Assembly (NCBI RefSeq): GCF_019599545.1
Contig: NZ_JAIEZV010000008.1
Span: 1-49,579, forward strand
Source: Halobacillus sp. Nhm2S1
GTDB taxonomy: Bacteria > Bacillota > Bacilli > Bacillales > Halobacillaceae
Length of the DNA: 49,579 bases
Direction: 5' to 3'
The position numbers and the translations under genes were made by a program. The notes beneath the pieces are model-generated. The model saw only the letters and a program-made list of their open reading frames with translations. It did not search any database and had not been told where the DNA came from. Positions 10,844-20,301 of this stretch are shown piece by piece. How positions within the stretch are numbered: the first letter of the stretch is position 1; each line of letters starts with the position of its first letter.

Positions 10844-11614
10844 ATGTTGTTTGATACGCACGTCCACTTGAATGCAGATCAGTTCGAAGAGGACTTGGAA
10901 GAAACGATTGAAAGGGCTCAAGAAGCTGGTGTCCAGTATATGACCGTTGTAGGCTTCGACAGGAAAACGATCCCGAAAGCGATGGACATTGCTGAGAGAT
11001 ATGAAGATATTTATGCCGCTGTAGGCTGGCATCCCGTTGACGCCATTGATATGACGGAAGAGGACCTTCACTGGATCGAAGAATTATCCCAGCACCCAAA
11101 AGTTGTCGCGATCGGAGAAATGGGACTTGATTATCATTGGGATAAGTCACCCAAAGACGTACAAAAAGAAGTGTTCCGTAAACAGATCCGACTGGCAAAG
11201 AAAGTGAAGATGCCAATCGTCATCCACAATCGGGAGGCGACCGATGATATCGTTGAAATTCTCAAGGAAGAGAATGCTGCGGAGGTTGGCGGTATCATGC
11301 ACTGTTATAGCGGGCCGGTTGAAACGGCGTTTGAGTGTATCGATATGAACTTTATGATTTCCTTGGGAGGTCCTGTCACCTTTAAAAATGCAAAATTACC
11401 GAAAGAAGTGGCCAAAGCAGTGGACCTAAAGCATTTATTAGTTGAAACGGACTGCCCGTTCCTTGCTCCGCATCCAAACCGTGGGAAACGAAATGAACCT
11501 GCGTATGTGCAACTGGTGGCGGAACAAATTGCCGAGTTGAAGGGTATTTCCTATGAAGAGGTCAGTAAAACGACAACCTCGAATGCTCTCGAATTCTTTG
11601 GAATTCAGTCGTAA
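10844..11614 (+). CDS. tatD: TatD-family metal-dependent DNase (YabD)
   Basis: A 256-residue TIM-barrel metal hydrolase. The metal ligands are visible: the HVH of FDTHVHLNA, the GEMGLDYHW glutamate, the HNR histidine in the mid-part, the HCYSG histidine and the LVETDCPFLAPHP aspartate. TatD enzymes act as 3'-5' exonuclease/DNases; the physiological role is less clear. The start at 10844 has AAGGTGGGA 7 bases upstream and fits the family N-terminus; the frame is open to 10823. It lies between metG and yabE as in B. subtilis. Confidence 0.93.
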   Translation: MLFDTHVHLNADQFEEDLEETIERAQEAGVQYMTVVGFDRKTIPKAMDIAERYEDIYAAVGWHPVDAIDMTEEDLHWIEELSQHPKVVAIGEMGLDYHWDKSPKDVQKEVFRKQIRLAKKVKMPIVIHNREATDDIVEILKEENAAEVGGIMHCYSGPVETAFECIDMNFMISLGGPVTFKNAKLPKEVAKAVDLKHLLVETDCPFLAPHPNRGKRNEPAYVQLVAEQIAELKGISYEEVSKTTTSNALEFFGIQS

Positions 11615-11666
11615 TCACGGAGATCTTGGAAGGTTTATTACAAAAGCCATCCAATTGTATGGGAAA

Positions 11667-11693
11667 TGTAACATGTTTGTTATGTTAATCGTC
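11667..11693 (+). promoter_or_regulatory. ECF-sigma-type promoter between tatD and yabE
   Basis: TGTAAC (11667-11672), a 17-base spacer and CGTC (11690-11693) match the sigma-X/sigma-M type pattern TGtAAC-N16/17-CGTC. Transcription from here would start near 11700 and run at once into the hairpin at 11711-11750. Not demonstrated; the pattern is short. Confidence 0.5.
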
Positions 11694-11710
11694 TAGGTAA
11701 AATAGCATAA

Positions 11711-11750
11711 TAGAGGAGTCAGTGATGGTCATGCTGGCTCCTCTATTTTT
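11711..11750 (+). terminator. Hairpin terminator between tatD and yabE
   Basis: TAGAGGAGTCAG (11711-11722) pairs with CTGGCTCCTCTA (11734-11745) with one G-T pair, followed by TTTTT. It can end tatD transcripts, but it lies 97 bases after the tatD stop and directly behind an ECF-type promoter. Confidence 0.82.
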
Positions 11751-11767
11751 GTGTAAAGAGGATCCAT

Positions 11768-11796
11768 TTGACATGAGTTTGTCACTTGACTACAAT
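11768..11796 (+). promoter_or_regulatory. Sigma-A promoter of yabE
   Basis: TTGACA (11768-11773), 17-base spacer, TACAAT (11791-11796); about 25 bases upstream of the ribosome site AAAGGAGGCC. Confidence 0.88.
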
Positions 11797-11827
11797 AAAA
11801 CGCGTGCTTTAGAAAGGAGGCCAAAGG

Positions 11828-13075
11828 ATGAAAATAGGAAACCTGTTAAAATCAGCCATTAGTCATATGATGGTATGGGCAACTGTGATTGCCGTCCTAT
11901 GCATCGCCTTTTTAGTAACCGTTTCGTATGAAGCTACTAAAGCTTCTGTGCAAGTGACACAAAATGGGCAGAAAGAACTGATCCGCACTCATGCTGATAC
12001 AATCGATGATTTATTATCAGAGCTCGATGTCACTGTCCAACAACATGATGAATTATCACATAACTTATCCGATCCGGTTGAATATGGAATGGATGTCACC
12101 TACATAGCATCTAAGTCTATCAATCTAGCCATCGATCGTAACCATACAGAAGAATACTTTACAACTGCCTCTACGGTGGAGGAGTTCTTTGAGCAGGAGG
12201 GTCTGGAGTTCAATAAACGGGATAAAGTTTCCCATGATCCTGATGCTCTCATCGAAGAAGGCATGGACATCGAAGTCCAGCAGGCCTTCCAAGTGACCGT
12301 CAATGATGGCGGGGAATCTGAAAAAGTCTGGACCACGGCGTCAACGGTTGACGAACTGCTTCAAGAAGAGGGAATTACCCTGAACGAACTCGATGAGTTG
12401 AATCTCAGTCAAGAAGAAGAGCTTTCCTCTGACGAAAATGTCACAATCACTAGAGTCGAAAAAGTGACGGATATTGTTGAAGAAGAAGTTGACTTCACAG
12501 TAGAAACGAAGAAAGACAAATCTCTTCCAAAAGGGGAAAAGAAAGTCGTTTCCAGTGGTGAAAAAGGTTTGATTACGAAAGAATACGAAGTGATCTTGAA
12601 AAACGGCGAGGAAGCAAGCCGTGAACTGGTCAAAGAAACAGTGGAACAGGAGAGTAAGACAGAAGTCGTTGCTCTTGGAACGAAAGTAGAGAAAAAAGCG
12701 ACAGTTGCTTCAAGCTCGTCCAGCTCTTCTAGTTCGTCCTCCAGTAAAGCATCTACAACGGTATCTCGAAACGATACAAGTGGAGCGAAGACCTTATATA
12801 TGCATGCCACAGCCTACACGGCAAATTGCTCGGGCTGTTCTGGTATTACGGCTACAGGCATTAATTTGAAAGCAAATCCTAACCAAAAAGTTATAGCGGT
12901 TGACCCGAACGTTATTCCACTTGGAAGTCGCGTCTGGGTAGAGGGATATGGGTATGCCATTGCCGGAGACACAGGCGGAGCCATTAACGGCAACCGAATT
13001 GATCTATTCGTTCCTTCCAGGAGCGAAGCTCTTAAATTCGGTTCGCGTAATGTAAAAGTGAAAATATTGGACTAA
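11828..13075 (+). CDS. yabE: YabE: cell-wall protein with DUF348, G5 and 3D domains
   Basis: A 415-residue exported protein. An N-terminal hydrophobic segment (about residues 14-32, MMVWATVIAVLCIAFLVTV) is a signal or anchor. Then come DUF348 (ubiquitin-like) repeats (VQVTQNGQKELIRTHADTIDDLL and later VTVNDGG...WTTASTVDELL), a G5 domain (about 215-295), a run of 11 serines as linker (near 297-308) and a C-terminal 3D domain with the three aspartates (VIAVDPN, AGDTGG, NRIDLFV). This architecture resembles resuscitation-promoting/stationary-phase muralytic proteins, so peptidoglycan cleavage is likely. B. subtilis yabE is controlled by ECF-sigma-dependent antisense RNA. Confidence 0.92.
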   Translation: MKIGNLLKSAISHMMVWATVIAVLCIAFLVTVSYEATKASVQVTQNGQKELIRTHADTIDDLLSELDVTVQQHDELSHNLSDPVEYGMDVTYIASKSINLAIDRNHTEEYFTTASTVEEFFEQEGLEFNKRDKVSHDPDALIEEGMDIEVQQAFQVTVNDGGESEKVWTTASTVDELLQEEGITLNELDELNLSQEEELSSDENVTITRVEKVTDIVEEEVDFTVETKKDKSLPKGEKKVVSSGEKGLITKEYEVILKNGEEASRELVKETVEQESKTEVVALGTKVEKKATVASSSSSSSSSSSSKASTTVSRNDTSGAKTLYMHATAYTANCSGCSGITATGINLKANPNQKVIAVDPNVIPLGSRVWVEGYGYAIAGDTGGAINGNRIDLFVPSRSEALKFGSRNVKVKILD

Positions 13076-13082
13076 TGGAGAT

Positions 13083-13110
13083 AGCAGAGGAATCGTTCCT
13101 CTGCTTTTTT
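13083..13110 (+). terminator. Terminator of yabE
   Basis: AGCAGAGGAA / TTCCTCTGCT, a perfect 10-bp stem with a 3-base loop, followed by TTTTT. Confidence 0.93.
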
Positions 13111-13174
13111 CCGTGTATAGACTCATGGTATGCTATGGGAAGATGATGAAGGGAACGCAACAGGAGGAAGGTAC

Positions 13175-14597
<1,423 letters not shown>

Positions 14598-14607
14598 TTG
14601 TAAATAG

Positions 14608-14636
14608 ACACAAAGCCCATGCTCACACATACACTA
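14608..14636 (+). promoter_or_regulatory. Sigma-K-type promoter of yabG
   Basis: ACA (14608-14610), 16 bases, then aCATACACTA (14627-14636) fits mACm-N16/17-gCATAnnnTA. B. subtilis yabG is a known sigma-K gene, which supports the call. Confidence 0.7.
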
Positions 14637-14647
14637 CAGTAGTGTAT
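14629..14647. repeat. Perfect 19-bp palindrome over the yabG promoter
   Basis: ATACACTAC-A-GTAGTGTAT is a perfect dyad with a single central base. It overlaps the right part of the proposed sigma-K -10 and the expected start point. It could be an operator or a 5' mRNA hairpin. Confidence 0.7.
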
Positions 14648-14666
14648 AGAGTGAGGTGGGGAAGTG

Positions 14667-15551
14667 ATGATATCAAGTGGAGACCTTGTAACACGGAAAT
14701 CCTATCAGCACGACATCATTTTTCGAGTGAAGACAGAGAAGGGACCGCTCTTAAAATTGATGGGCGAACATGTACGACTCGAGGCCGACGCCCCTCTCGA
14801 TGATCTTGAAAAAGTAACCGGAGCTGAGTATCACCGTAGAAAAAGTGAAGTGGATGAGAAAGAAGCCTATTCCTACCGTTTGTTTCGTCAGGATTACAGG
14901 CTGCTGAAAGAAAAAAGGGAAGCAGAAGCGGGGAGCGGCTACACAAGCAATAAAGAAACGAACTATTTTCAAATTCCGCCCCGTATTCTTCATATAGATG
15001 GAGATCCATTGTTTTTAAAGAAATGCATCGCTTTATATGAACAACTTGGTTTACAAGTCCATGGACAATATCTTCATGAAAAGGAGATGCCAAACCAAGT
15101 CCTGTCCCTAATTGAAAAAGTACACCCGGAAATTGTCGTTTTGACGGGACACGACTCTTACTCCAAAGCGAAAGGAACCATCAGGGAGTTGGAGTCTTAT
15201 CGTCATTCCAAGTATTTTGTAGAAGCTGTGAGGAACATAAGGAGAAAATATCCGAACTTCGATCAAATGGTCGTCTTTGCGGGAGCCTGCCAATCCCATT
15301 TTGAATCGATCATCAGGGCCGGAGCCAACTTCGCGAGCTCCCCTGCCCGGGTCAACATCCATGCCATTGACCCGGTTTATGTTGCTGCCCGTGTGGCTTA
15401 CACTTCGTTCATGGACCATATCAACATATGGGAAGTCATTCGCAATACCATAAGCGGAGAAGATGGCCTTGGGGGAATTGAAACCAAAGGATTGCTCCGC
15501 ATAGGTATGCCTTACACCGAAAACCAAACAGAAGAAACCGAAGAAACATAA
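14667..15551 (+). CDS. yabG: Sporulation-specific protease YabG
   Basis: A 294-residue protein of the YabG peptidase family (peptidase U57), which processes spore coat proteins such as SpoIVA, SafA and YrbA in the mother cell. Recognisable parts are the N-terminal GDLVTRKSYQHDIIFRV, the region VVLTGHDSYSKAKG, and the VVFAGACQSHFE motif containing the only cysteine-histidine cluster, likely catalytic (inference). GAGGTGGGG lies 8 bases before the ATG at 14667; a GTG at 14664 is an alternative start. The sigma-K-type promoter upstream and terminator downstream make it a single-gene sporulation unit. Confidence 0.94.
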   Translation: MISSGDLVTRKSYQHDIIFRVKTEKGPLLKLMGEHVRLEADAPLDDLEKVTGAEYHRRKSEVDEKEAYSYRLFRQDYRLLKEKREAEAGSGYTSNKETNYFQIPPRILHIDGDPLFLKKCIALYEQLGLQVHGQYLHEKEMPNQVLSLIEKVHPEIVVLTGHDSYSKAKGTIRELESYRHSKYFVEAVRNIRRKYPNFDQMVVFAGACQSHFESIIRAGANFASSPARVNIHAIDPVYVAARVAYTSFMDHINIWEVIRNTISGEDGLGGIETKGLLRIGMPYTENQTEETEET

Positions 15552-15555
15552 AGCC

Positions 15556-15585
15556 AAGCCGTCATCTCACCATGACGGCTTTTTT
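15556..15585 (+). terminator. Terminator of yabG
   Basis: AAGCCGTCAT / ATGACGGCTT, 10-bp perfect stem, 6-base loop, then TTTT. Confidence 0.92.
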
Positions 15586-15717
15586 ATATTCAATTCCATC
15601 AATGGGGGCTTTGGGGGGAGAGTCCTATGTATGGGTGTTTGAGAAAATGAAAAAAAGTTTACATACTTTTCCTTGAAATGGATAAGCTAACCAGGACCGA
15701 TTATTTATATCATTCTG

Positions 15718-15746
15718 TTGCATTGTTAATGCTCAGTTGGTATAAT
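15718..15746 (+). promoter_or_regulatory. Upstream sigma-A promoter of veg
   Basis: TTGCAT (15718-15723), 17-base spacer, TATAAT (15741-15746) with a TGG extension. It is the first of two tandem promoters. The rest of the gap from the yabG terminator to here is AT-rich without other features. Confidence 0.78.
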
Positions 15747-15758
15747 TAATAATTTTAT

Positions 15759-15787
15759 TTGACTTTGTCCCAGGTCTGTGGTAAAAT
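15759..15787 (+). promoter_or_regulatory. Main sigma-A promoter of veg
   Basis: TTGACT (15759-15764), 17-base spacer, TAAAAT (15782-15787), with AT-rich DNA upstream. The B. subtilis veg promoter is known to be very strong and doubled, as here. Confidence 0.85.
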
Positions 15788-15810
15788 AATTTACAGTGAG
15801 GTGGAGTGCA

Positions 15811-16071
15811 GTGGCTAAAACGTTAGTAGAAATCAAGCAATCCCTTGAAGGGCAAATTGGTAAACGCCTAACTTTGAAAGCAAACGGCGGACGCCGTAAA
15901 ACAATTGAGCGATCCGGTGTATTGGCAGAAACATATCCTGCTGTTTTCATTGTAGAGCTGGATCAAGAAGAAAATGCTTTTGAACGTGTATCTTACAGCT
16001 ATGCAGATGTACTTACAGAGACAGTCGAATTAAATTTCGACGACCTACAGACTATGGCACTTGAGCAGTGA
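15811..16071 (+). CDS. veg: Veg protein (biofilm/spore-germination related)
   Basis: An 86-residue small protein, the same length as B. subtilis Veg. It begins [51 protein letters not shown], the highly conserved core. In B. subtilis Veg stimulates biofilm gene expression, probably by antagonising SinR, and has been linked to spore outgrowth; its biochemical activity is not known. The GTG start at 15811 has GTGAGGTGGAG upstream. Two strong tandem sigma-A promoters precede it. Confidence 0.95.
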   Translation: MAKTLVEIKQSLEGQIGKRLTLKANGGRRKTIERSGVLAETYPAVFIVELDQEENAFERVSYSYADVLTETVELNFDDLQTMALEQ

Positions 16072-16095
16072 ACCAACCGTTTGCTGCTTTTTTAT
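16062..16095 (+). terminator. Probable terminator of veg
   Basis: AGCAG (16064-16068) can pair with CTGCT (16084-16088), followed by TTTTTT. The stem is short, so it is a modest call. Confidence 0.5.
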
Positions 16096-16168
16096 TTTGT
16101 CTGCAAAAAGGAATATCATTCATAAAGATCAAGAAGGAATCATTACCATCCTTACATACAACTCCCTT

Positions 16169-16198
16169 GCTTGTCCGTGCCGTGTTCCGCACATACTA
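16169..16198 (+). promoter_or_regulatory. Possible sigma-G promoter of sspF
   Basis: CATACTA (16192-16198) is a good sigma-G -10; the -35 (GCTTG at 16169) is poor, with an 18-base spacer. Expected from family knowledge, since ssp genes are sigma-G-dependent. Confidence 0.4.
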
Positions 16199-16239
16199 CC
16201 ATTGTCGTAGCTGAGTGAAAGCGAAAGGAGCTGAAGACG

Positions 16240-16419
16240 ATGGGACGTAAGCGCAGCATGATGTCCGATTCGTTGAAAGAAGAGATCGCGAAAGAACTTG
16301 GGTTTTACGACAAGGTAGAAAAAGACGGATGGGGCGGCATTTCTGGGCGGGATGCCGGCAATATGGTAAAACGAGCAATTCAAATGGCAGAAGAACAAAT
16401 GGTGAACAGCCAACAGTAA
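16240..16419 (+). CDS. sspF: Small acid-soluble spore protein, alpha/beta type (SspF)
   Basis: A 59-residue protein starting [26 protein letters not shown] and containing the alpha/beta SASP signature [25 protein letters not shown]. Such proteins coat spore DNA, change its conformation and protect it from UV and heat. The residues [12 protein letters not shown] hold the GPR-protease/DNA-binding region in modified form, as in SspF rather than the major SspA/B. AAAGGAG lies 9 bases upstream. It sits between veg and ispE as in B. subtilis. A clear terminator follows. Confidence 0.94.
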   Translation: MGRKRSMMSDSLKEEIAKELGFYDKVEKDGWGGISGRDAGNMVKRAIQMAEEQMVNSQQ

Positions 16420-16425
16420 GCTTTT

Positions 16426-16458
16426 CCCCCTGGTGCTTGATGCTCCAGGGGCTTTTTC
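16426..16458 (+). terminator. Terminator of sspF
   Basis: CCCCTGG...GC / GC...CCAGGGG stem with one internal T-T mismatch, then CTTTTTCCTTT. An extended -10 for ispE (TGG-TACAAT, 16491-16499) follows. Confidence 0.85.
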
Positions 16459-16533
16459 CTTTCTCGTGCCTCTCACCACCCCATCAAATATGGTACAATG
16501 CTTTCAGAATCATATGGAAAATGAGGTGCTTGC

Positions 16534-17406
16534 ATGCAAATACTTGAAAAAGCTCCTGCGAAAATTAATTTGTCTCTCGATGTTTTACATAAACGTCCGG
16601 ACGGATTTCATGAAGTAGAGATGGTCATGACGACTGTGGATCTTGCGGATCGCATTGAATTGACTCTTCTCTCTGAGAATGAAATCAAAGTGGAATCGGA
16701 AAGCCGTTTCGTCCCGAATGATGAGCGTAATTTAGCCTACCGTGCGGCTCAATTATTGAAAGACCGCTTCGGTGTAACCCAGGGAGTTAAAATTTTCATT
16801 GAAAAGAACATCCCTGTAGCTGCTGGCCTTGCTGGAGGGAGCAGTGATGCCGCAGCTGTCCTGCGTGGTGTAAACCGGATGTGGGGGTTAGGTTTGAGCA
16901 TGGATGAATTGGCCGAACTAGGATCTGAAATTGGTTCGGATGTGTCTTTCTGTGTGTACGGAGGAACGGCACTCGCGACGGGTCGAGGAGAAAAAATCGA
17001 ACACCTTCCTGCCCCTCCGCCATGTTGGGTAGTCCTTTCTAAACCTACGCTTGGTGTATCTACTCAGTCGGTGTATAAGAATCTTAACTTGAGTGCTGCT
17101 GAGCACCCGAATACGGAAGCCATGGTGAAAGCACTGAAAGAAGGAGATTACTACGGCATTTGTAAGAACGTCGGCAATACACTGGAGGGTGTGACGCTGC
17201 AGATGCACGAGGAAGTCGGTCAAATTAAAGATCAGATGAAACAGGCGGGCGCAGATGCGGTTCTCATGAGCGGAAGCGGTCCAACTGTATTTTCCCTCGT
17301 TGAACACGATGCGCGAGCTCAGAGAATTTATAATAGCTTAAAGGGCTTTTGTACGGAAGTTTTTATGGTTCGAATGCTTGGATACAGAGAACCACTTGAT
17401 AAATAA
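16534..17406 (+). CDS. ispE: 4-diphosphocytidyl-2-C-methyl-D-erythritol kinase
   Basis: A 290-residue GHMP kinase that phosphorylates CDP-ME in the MEP pathway to isoprenoids. The ATP-binding GHMP motif [19 protein letters not shown] is at about residues 89-107. The N-terminal [24 protein letters not shown] and the C-terminal SGSGPTVF motif are also intact. GAGGTGC lies 5 bases before the ATG. It is followed after 53 bases by purR. Confidence 0.96.
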   Translation: MQILEKAPAKINLSLDVLHKRPDGFHEVEMVMTTVDLADRIELTLLSENEIKVESESRFVPNDERNLAYRAAQLLKDRFGVTQGVKIFIEKNIPVAAGLAGGSSDAAAVLRGVNRMWGLGLSMDELAELGSEIGSDVSFCVYGGTALATGRGEKIEHLPAPPPCWVVLSKPTLGVSTQSVYKNLNLSAAEHPNTEAMVKALKEGDYYGICKNVGNTLEGVTLQMHEEVGQIKDQMKQAGADAVLMSGSGPTVFSLVEHDARAQRIYNSLKGFCTEVFMVRMLGYREPLDK

Positions 17407-17459
17407 CGTACGAATTTGTTATATTTAATGAAAACATTCGGATTTAGAGGTGTCTTTGT

Positions 17460-18278
17460 ATGAAAAGAAGCGAAAGACTTGTCGCCATGACTCACTATAT
17501 TCTCGATCGACCACGAGAGCTTATTTCCCTTCCTTTTTTCTCGGAAAAGTATGATGCTGCAAAATCATCCATCAGTGAAGATTTAGGAATCATCAACAAA
17601 ATGTTTCAACATGAAGGAATCGGCTATTTAGAGACGATTTCAGGAGCAGCGGGTGGAGTAAAATATATCCCTGCTTTCTCAAAAGAAGAAAGCCATCGTT
17701 TCGTCGAAGAGCTATGTGAGAAGTTGGAGGACCCGGCGCGGCTCCTTCCAGGTGGTTATTTATTCATGAGTGACTTGCTCGGTGATCCGGAAACAACACG
17801 TAACATCGGTAAACTGTTCGCTTCTGCTTTTCGTGATAAAGACATCGATGTAGTCATGACGGTTGCGACAAAAGGAATTCCTCTCGCTTATGCCGTGGCC
17901 TCCTACTTGAACGTTCCTGTCGTGATTGCAAGAAGAGATCCTAAAATTTCTGAAGGTTCAACGGTGAGCATCAATTATGTTTCCGGTTCAACCAGAAAGA
18001 TTCAGACCATGGTTTTAACGAAGCGTTCCCTGCCTCAAGGATCAAGGGTCTGCATCATTGATGATTTTATGAAAGCTGGTGGAACCATCAATGGGATGCG
18101 GAACTTGTTGGTAGAATTCGACGCTGAATTAGCAGGAATCGGCGTGCTTGCTGAAGCGGAAGATGATGAAGAAGATCGTGTCGTGGACGATTATTTGTCT
18201 GTTGTACAAATTATGAATGCAGATGAACGCAGATCCTCCATCGAAGTCCGACCGGGAAATTTATTGGAGAATATATAA
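17460..18278 (+). CDS. purR: Purine operon repressor PurR
   Basis: A 272-residue PRPP-responsive repressor of the Bacillus type. An N-terminal winged helix (about 1-75, MKRSERLVAMTHYILDRPRELISLPFFSEKYDAAKSSISED) is followed by a phosphoribosyltransferase domain with the PRPP motif VCIIDDFMKAGGTI (about 197-210). PRPP releases it from PurBox DNA. AGAGGTG precedes the ATG. In B. subtilis the next gene is yabJ (ridA), co-transcribed with purR; here a terminator follows and ridA is missing. Confidence 0.96.
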   Translation: MKRSERLVAMTHYILDRPRELISLPFFSEKYDAAKSSISEDLGIINKMFQHEGIGYLETISGAAGGVKYIPAFSKEESHRFVEELCEKLEDPARLLPGGYLFMSDLLGDPETTRNIGKLFASAFRDKDIDVVMTVATKGIPLAYAVASYLNVPVVIARRDPKISEGSTVSINYVSGSTRKIQTMVLTKRSLPQGSRVCIIDDFMKAGGTINGMRNLLVEFDAELAGIGVLAEAEDDEEDRVVDDYLSVVQIMNADERRSSIEVRPGNLLENI

Positions 18279-18295
18279 AAAATACAGTTGTAAGA

Positions 18296-18327
18296 AGAGC
18301 CCTCATCCTTTTGTATGAGGGCTTTTC
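18296..18327 (+). terminator. Terminator of purR
   Basis: AGCCCTCAT / ATGAGGGCT 9-bp stem with an 8-base loop, followed by TTTTCTC. Confidence 0.88.
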
Positions 18328-18382
18328 TCATGGTTTCGCACCTAAATATACAGAATCATAAAAATTTTTTAGAAAAATTAGC

Positions 18383-18407
18383 AGGATTTTTTCCCGTTTT
18401 GTGGAAT
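18383..18407 (+). promoter_or_regulatory. Sigma-H promoter of spoVG
   Basis: AGGATTT (18383-18389) and GAAT (18404-18407), the latter in GTGGAAT, match the sigma-H pattern RnAGGAwWW-N11/12-RnnGAAT. A very AT-rich block lies just upstream (18350-18380), the place where AbrB binds spoVG in B. subtilis. Confidence 0.85.
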
Positions 18408-18449
18408 TTGTCTTACATAAGTTCTTTTGTATAAAAGGTGGTGAATCTA

Positions 18450-18749
18450 ATGGAAGTAACTGACGTAAGACTGCGACGCGTGAATACCGATGGAAGAATG
18501 CGAGCAATTGCTTCTATTACCTTGGACCAGGAGTTTGTTGTCCATGACATACGGGTGATTGATGGCAACAATGGACTGTTCGTGGCGATGCCGAGCAAAC
18601 GCACTCCGGATGGGGAGTTTCGTGACATTGCACACCCGATTAATTCAGGTACTCGTGGAAAGATCCAGGACGCTGTACTTGAAGCTTATCACCGTGCTGG
18701 TGATGAGGAAGAAGCTGAGGTGGAATTCGAAGAAGCCGGCGCTTCCTAA
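18450..18749 (+). CDS. spoVG: SpoVG, nucleic-acid-binding regulator
   Basis: A 99-residue protein almost identical to B. subtilis SpoVG through [82 protein letters not shown]. The acidic C-terminus ([14 protein letters not shown]) is slightly longer. SpoVG affects asymmetric division in sporulation and binds DNA and RNA in several Firmicutes. AAAGGTGG lies before the ATG at 18450; an earlier in-frame GTG at 18438 overlaps it. The sigma-H promoter upstream and a strong terminator frame it as one gene. Confidence 0.97.
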   Translation: MEVTDVRLRRVNTDGRMRAIASITLDQEFVVHDIRVIDGNNGLFVAMPSKRTPDGEFRDIAHPINSGTRGKIQDAVLEAYHRAGDEEEAEVEFEEAGAS

Positions 18750-18763
18750 TACTTACGCACAAC

Positions 18764-18799
18764 AAGAGTCTAACCGAACCAGGTTAGACTCTTTTTTTG
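18764..18799 (+). terminator. Terminator of spoVG
   Basis: AAGAGTCTAACC / GGTTAGACTCTT, a 12-bp perfect stem, then TTTTTT. Confidence 0.95.
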
Positions 18800-18845
18800 T
18801 TCTTAGACCTTGGTCGGATTTCCGGCCGTGTTCCTCCTCTAAATG

Positions 18846-18874
18846 TTGAAATACGTGTTGTATTGAGATATGAT
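18846..18874 (+). promoter_or_regulatory. Sigma-A promoter of glmU-prs
   Basis: TTGAAA (18846-18851), 17-base spacer, TATGAT (18869-18874), 33 bases before the glmU start. Confidence 0.78.
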
Positions 18875-18906
18875 TCAAAGTGGATATTTAGGATGGAGGT
18901 ACGTTC

Positions 18907-20286
18907 ATGACTAATCGATATGCTGTCGTTCTAGCCGCTGGCCAAGGTACACGTATGAAGTCAAAACTCTATAAGGTTTTGCATCCTGTATGTGGGAAGC
19001 CGATGGTTCAGCACGTTGTCGACCAGTTGAATACATTAGATTTGCAAGAATTAATCACCGTTGTAGGTTTTGGTGCTGAAAAAGTCCAGGAACAGCTTGG
19101 TGAAGACAGTCATTACGTCATTCAGGAGGAACAGTTGGGAACAGGCCATGCTGTTTTGCAAGCGGATGATATTTTGGCTGATAAAGAAGGTACGACTGTA
19201 GTCGTTTGTGGTGATACACCATTGTTGACAGGTGAAACACTGCAAAAACTTCTTGATCATCATGATGCACAAGGAGCAAAGGCGACGGTCCTGACTGCAC
19301 ATGCTGAAGACCCACATGGCTACGGACGTGTCATCCGTGGCGGAAATGGCCAGGTGGAACGAATCGTTGAGCAAAAAGATGCGTCTGATGAAGAACAGGC
19401 CATTCAAGAAATCAATACAGGTACGTATTGCTTTGATAATGCTATGTTGTTCGATGCACTCAAAAACGTTTCCAACGATAATGTTCAGGGTGAATACTAC
19501 CTGCCTGATGTCGTTGAAATTTTAAAAGGTCAGGGCGAAACAATCAGCGCATATCAAACGCCGGAGTTTTCGGAATCTCTTGGTGTCAATGATCGTGTTG
19601 CTTTGTCAAAAGCAGAAAAGCTGATGAAACAACGGATAAACGAGCAACATATGAGAAACGGGGTTACGCTTGTCGATCCTGAACAAACGTATATTGGTCC
19701 GGATGTGACCATAGGAAGAGATGTTGTCATCTATCCTGGAAGCGTTTTGGAAGGGAAGACGACCATTGAAGATGATGCCCTTATTGGTCCACACTCTACG
19801 ATTACAAACAGTTACGTAGGCAGTGGGACGACCATTAAGCAGAGTGTCGCTGCTGATAGTAAAATCGGATCCCGTGTACAGATTGGGCCATTTGCTCACA
19901 TCCGTCCGCAATCGTCTCTAGGTGACGATGTGAAAGTTGGAAATTTTGTGGAAGTGAAAAAAGCTTCCTTCGGCGATGGAAGTAAAGCTTCTCACCTAAG
20001 TTATATCGGGGATGCGGAAGTCGGAAGTGGTGTCAACATCGGCTGTGGAACCATAACGGTAAACTACGATGGAGAGAACAAGCATTTGACGACGATTGAA
20101 GACGATGCATTCATTGGATGCAATTCAAACTTGATTGCTCCTGTCACCGTAGGAAAAGGAGCTTATGTGGCTGCGGGCTCCACGATTAACCAGGATGTCC
20201 CGTCCGAGGCTTTGTCGATTGCCCGTTCCCGTCAGACGAATAAAGAAGGTTATGCAAGTAAAATGAAATCGATCAAAAAAGATTAA
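18907..20286 (+). CDS. glmU: Bifunctional UDP-GlcNAc pyrophosphorylase / GlcN-1-P acetyltransferase
   Basis: A 459-residue two-domain enzyme making UDP-N-acetylglucosamine for peptidoglycan and teichoic acid. The N-terminal uridyltransferase carries [25 protein letters not shown]. From about residue 250 the left-handed beta-helix of hexapeptide repeats (acetyltransferase) runs to the end, with the catalytic-site region [36 protein letters not shown] precedes the ATG. It is 15 bases from prs, as in B. subtilis. Confidence 0.97.
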   Translation: MTNRYAVVLAAGQGTRMKSKLYKVLHPVCGKPMVQHVVDQLNTLDLQELITVVGFGAEKVQEQLGEDSHYVIQEEQLGTGHAVLQADDILADKEGTTVVVCGDTPLLTGETLQKLLDHHDAQGAKATVLTAHAEDPHGYGRVIRGGNGQVERIVEQKDASDEEQAIQEINTGTYCFDNAMLFDALKNVSNDNVQGEYYLPDVVEILKGQGETISAYQTPEFSESLGVNDRVALSKAEKLMKQRINEQHMRNGVTLVDPEQTYIGPDVTIGRDVVIYPGSVLEGKTTIEDDALIGPHSTITNSYVGSGTTIKQSVAADSKIGSRVQIGPFAHIRPQSSLGDDVKVGNFVEVKKASFGDGSKASHLSYIGDAEVGSGVNIGCGTITVNYDGENKHLTTIEDDAFIGCNSNLIAPVTVGKGAYVAAGSTINQDVPSEALSIARSRQTNKEGYASKMKSIKKD

Positions 20287-20301
20287 CGGAGGGTTCCATC
20301 C

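Noticed and set aside
17405-17446. Possible PurBox pair upstream of purR
   Set aside because: AACATTCGGATTT matches AWWGTTCGGWWWT at 11 of 13, but the partner around CGAA at 17411 is poor and the spacing between arms is about two bases short.
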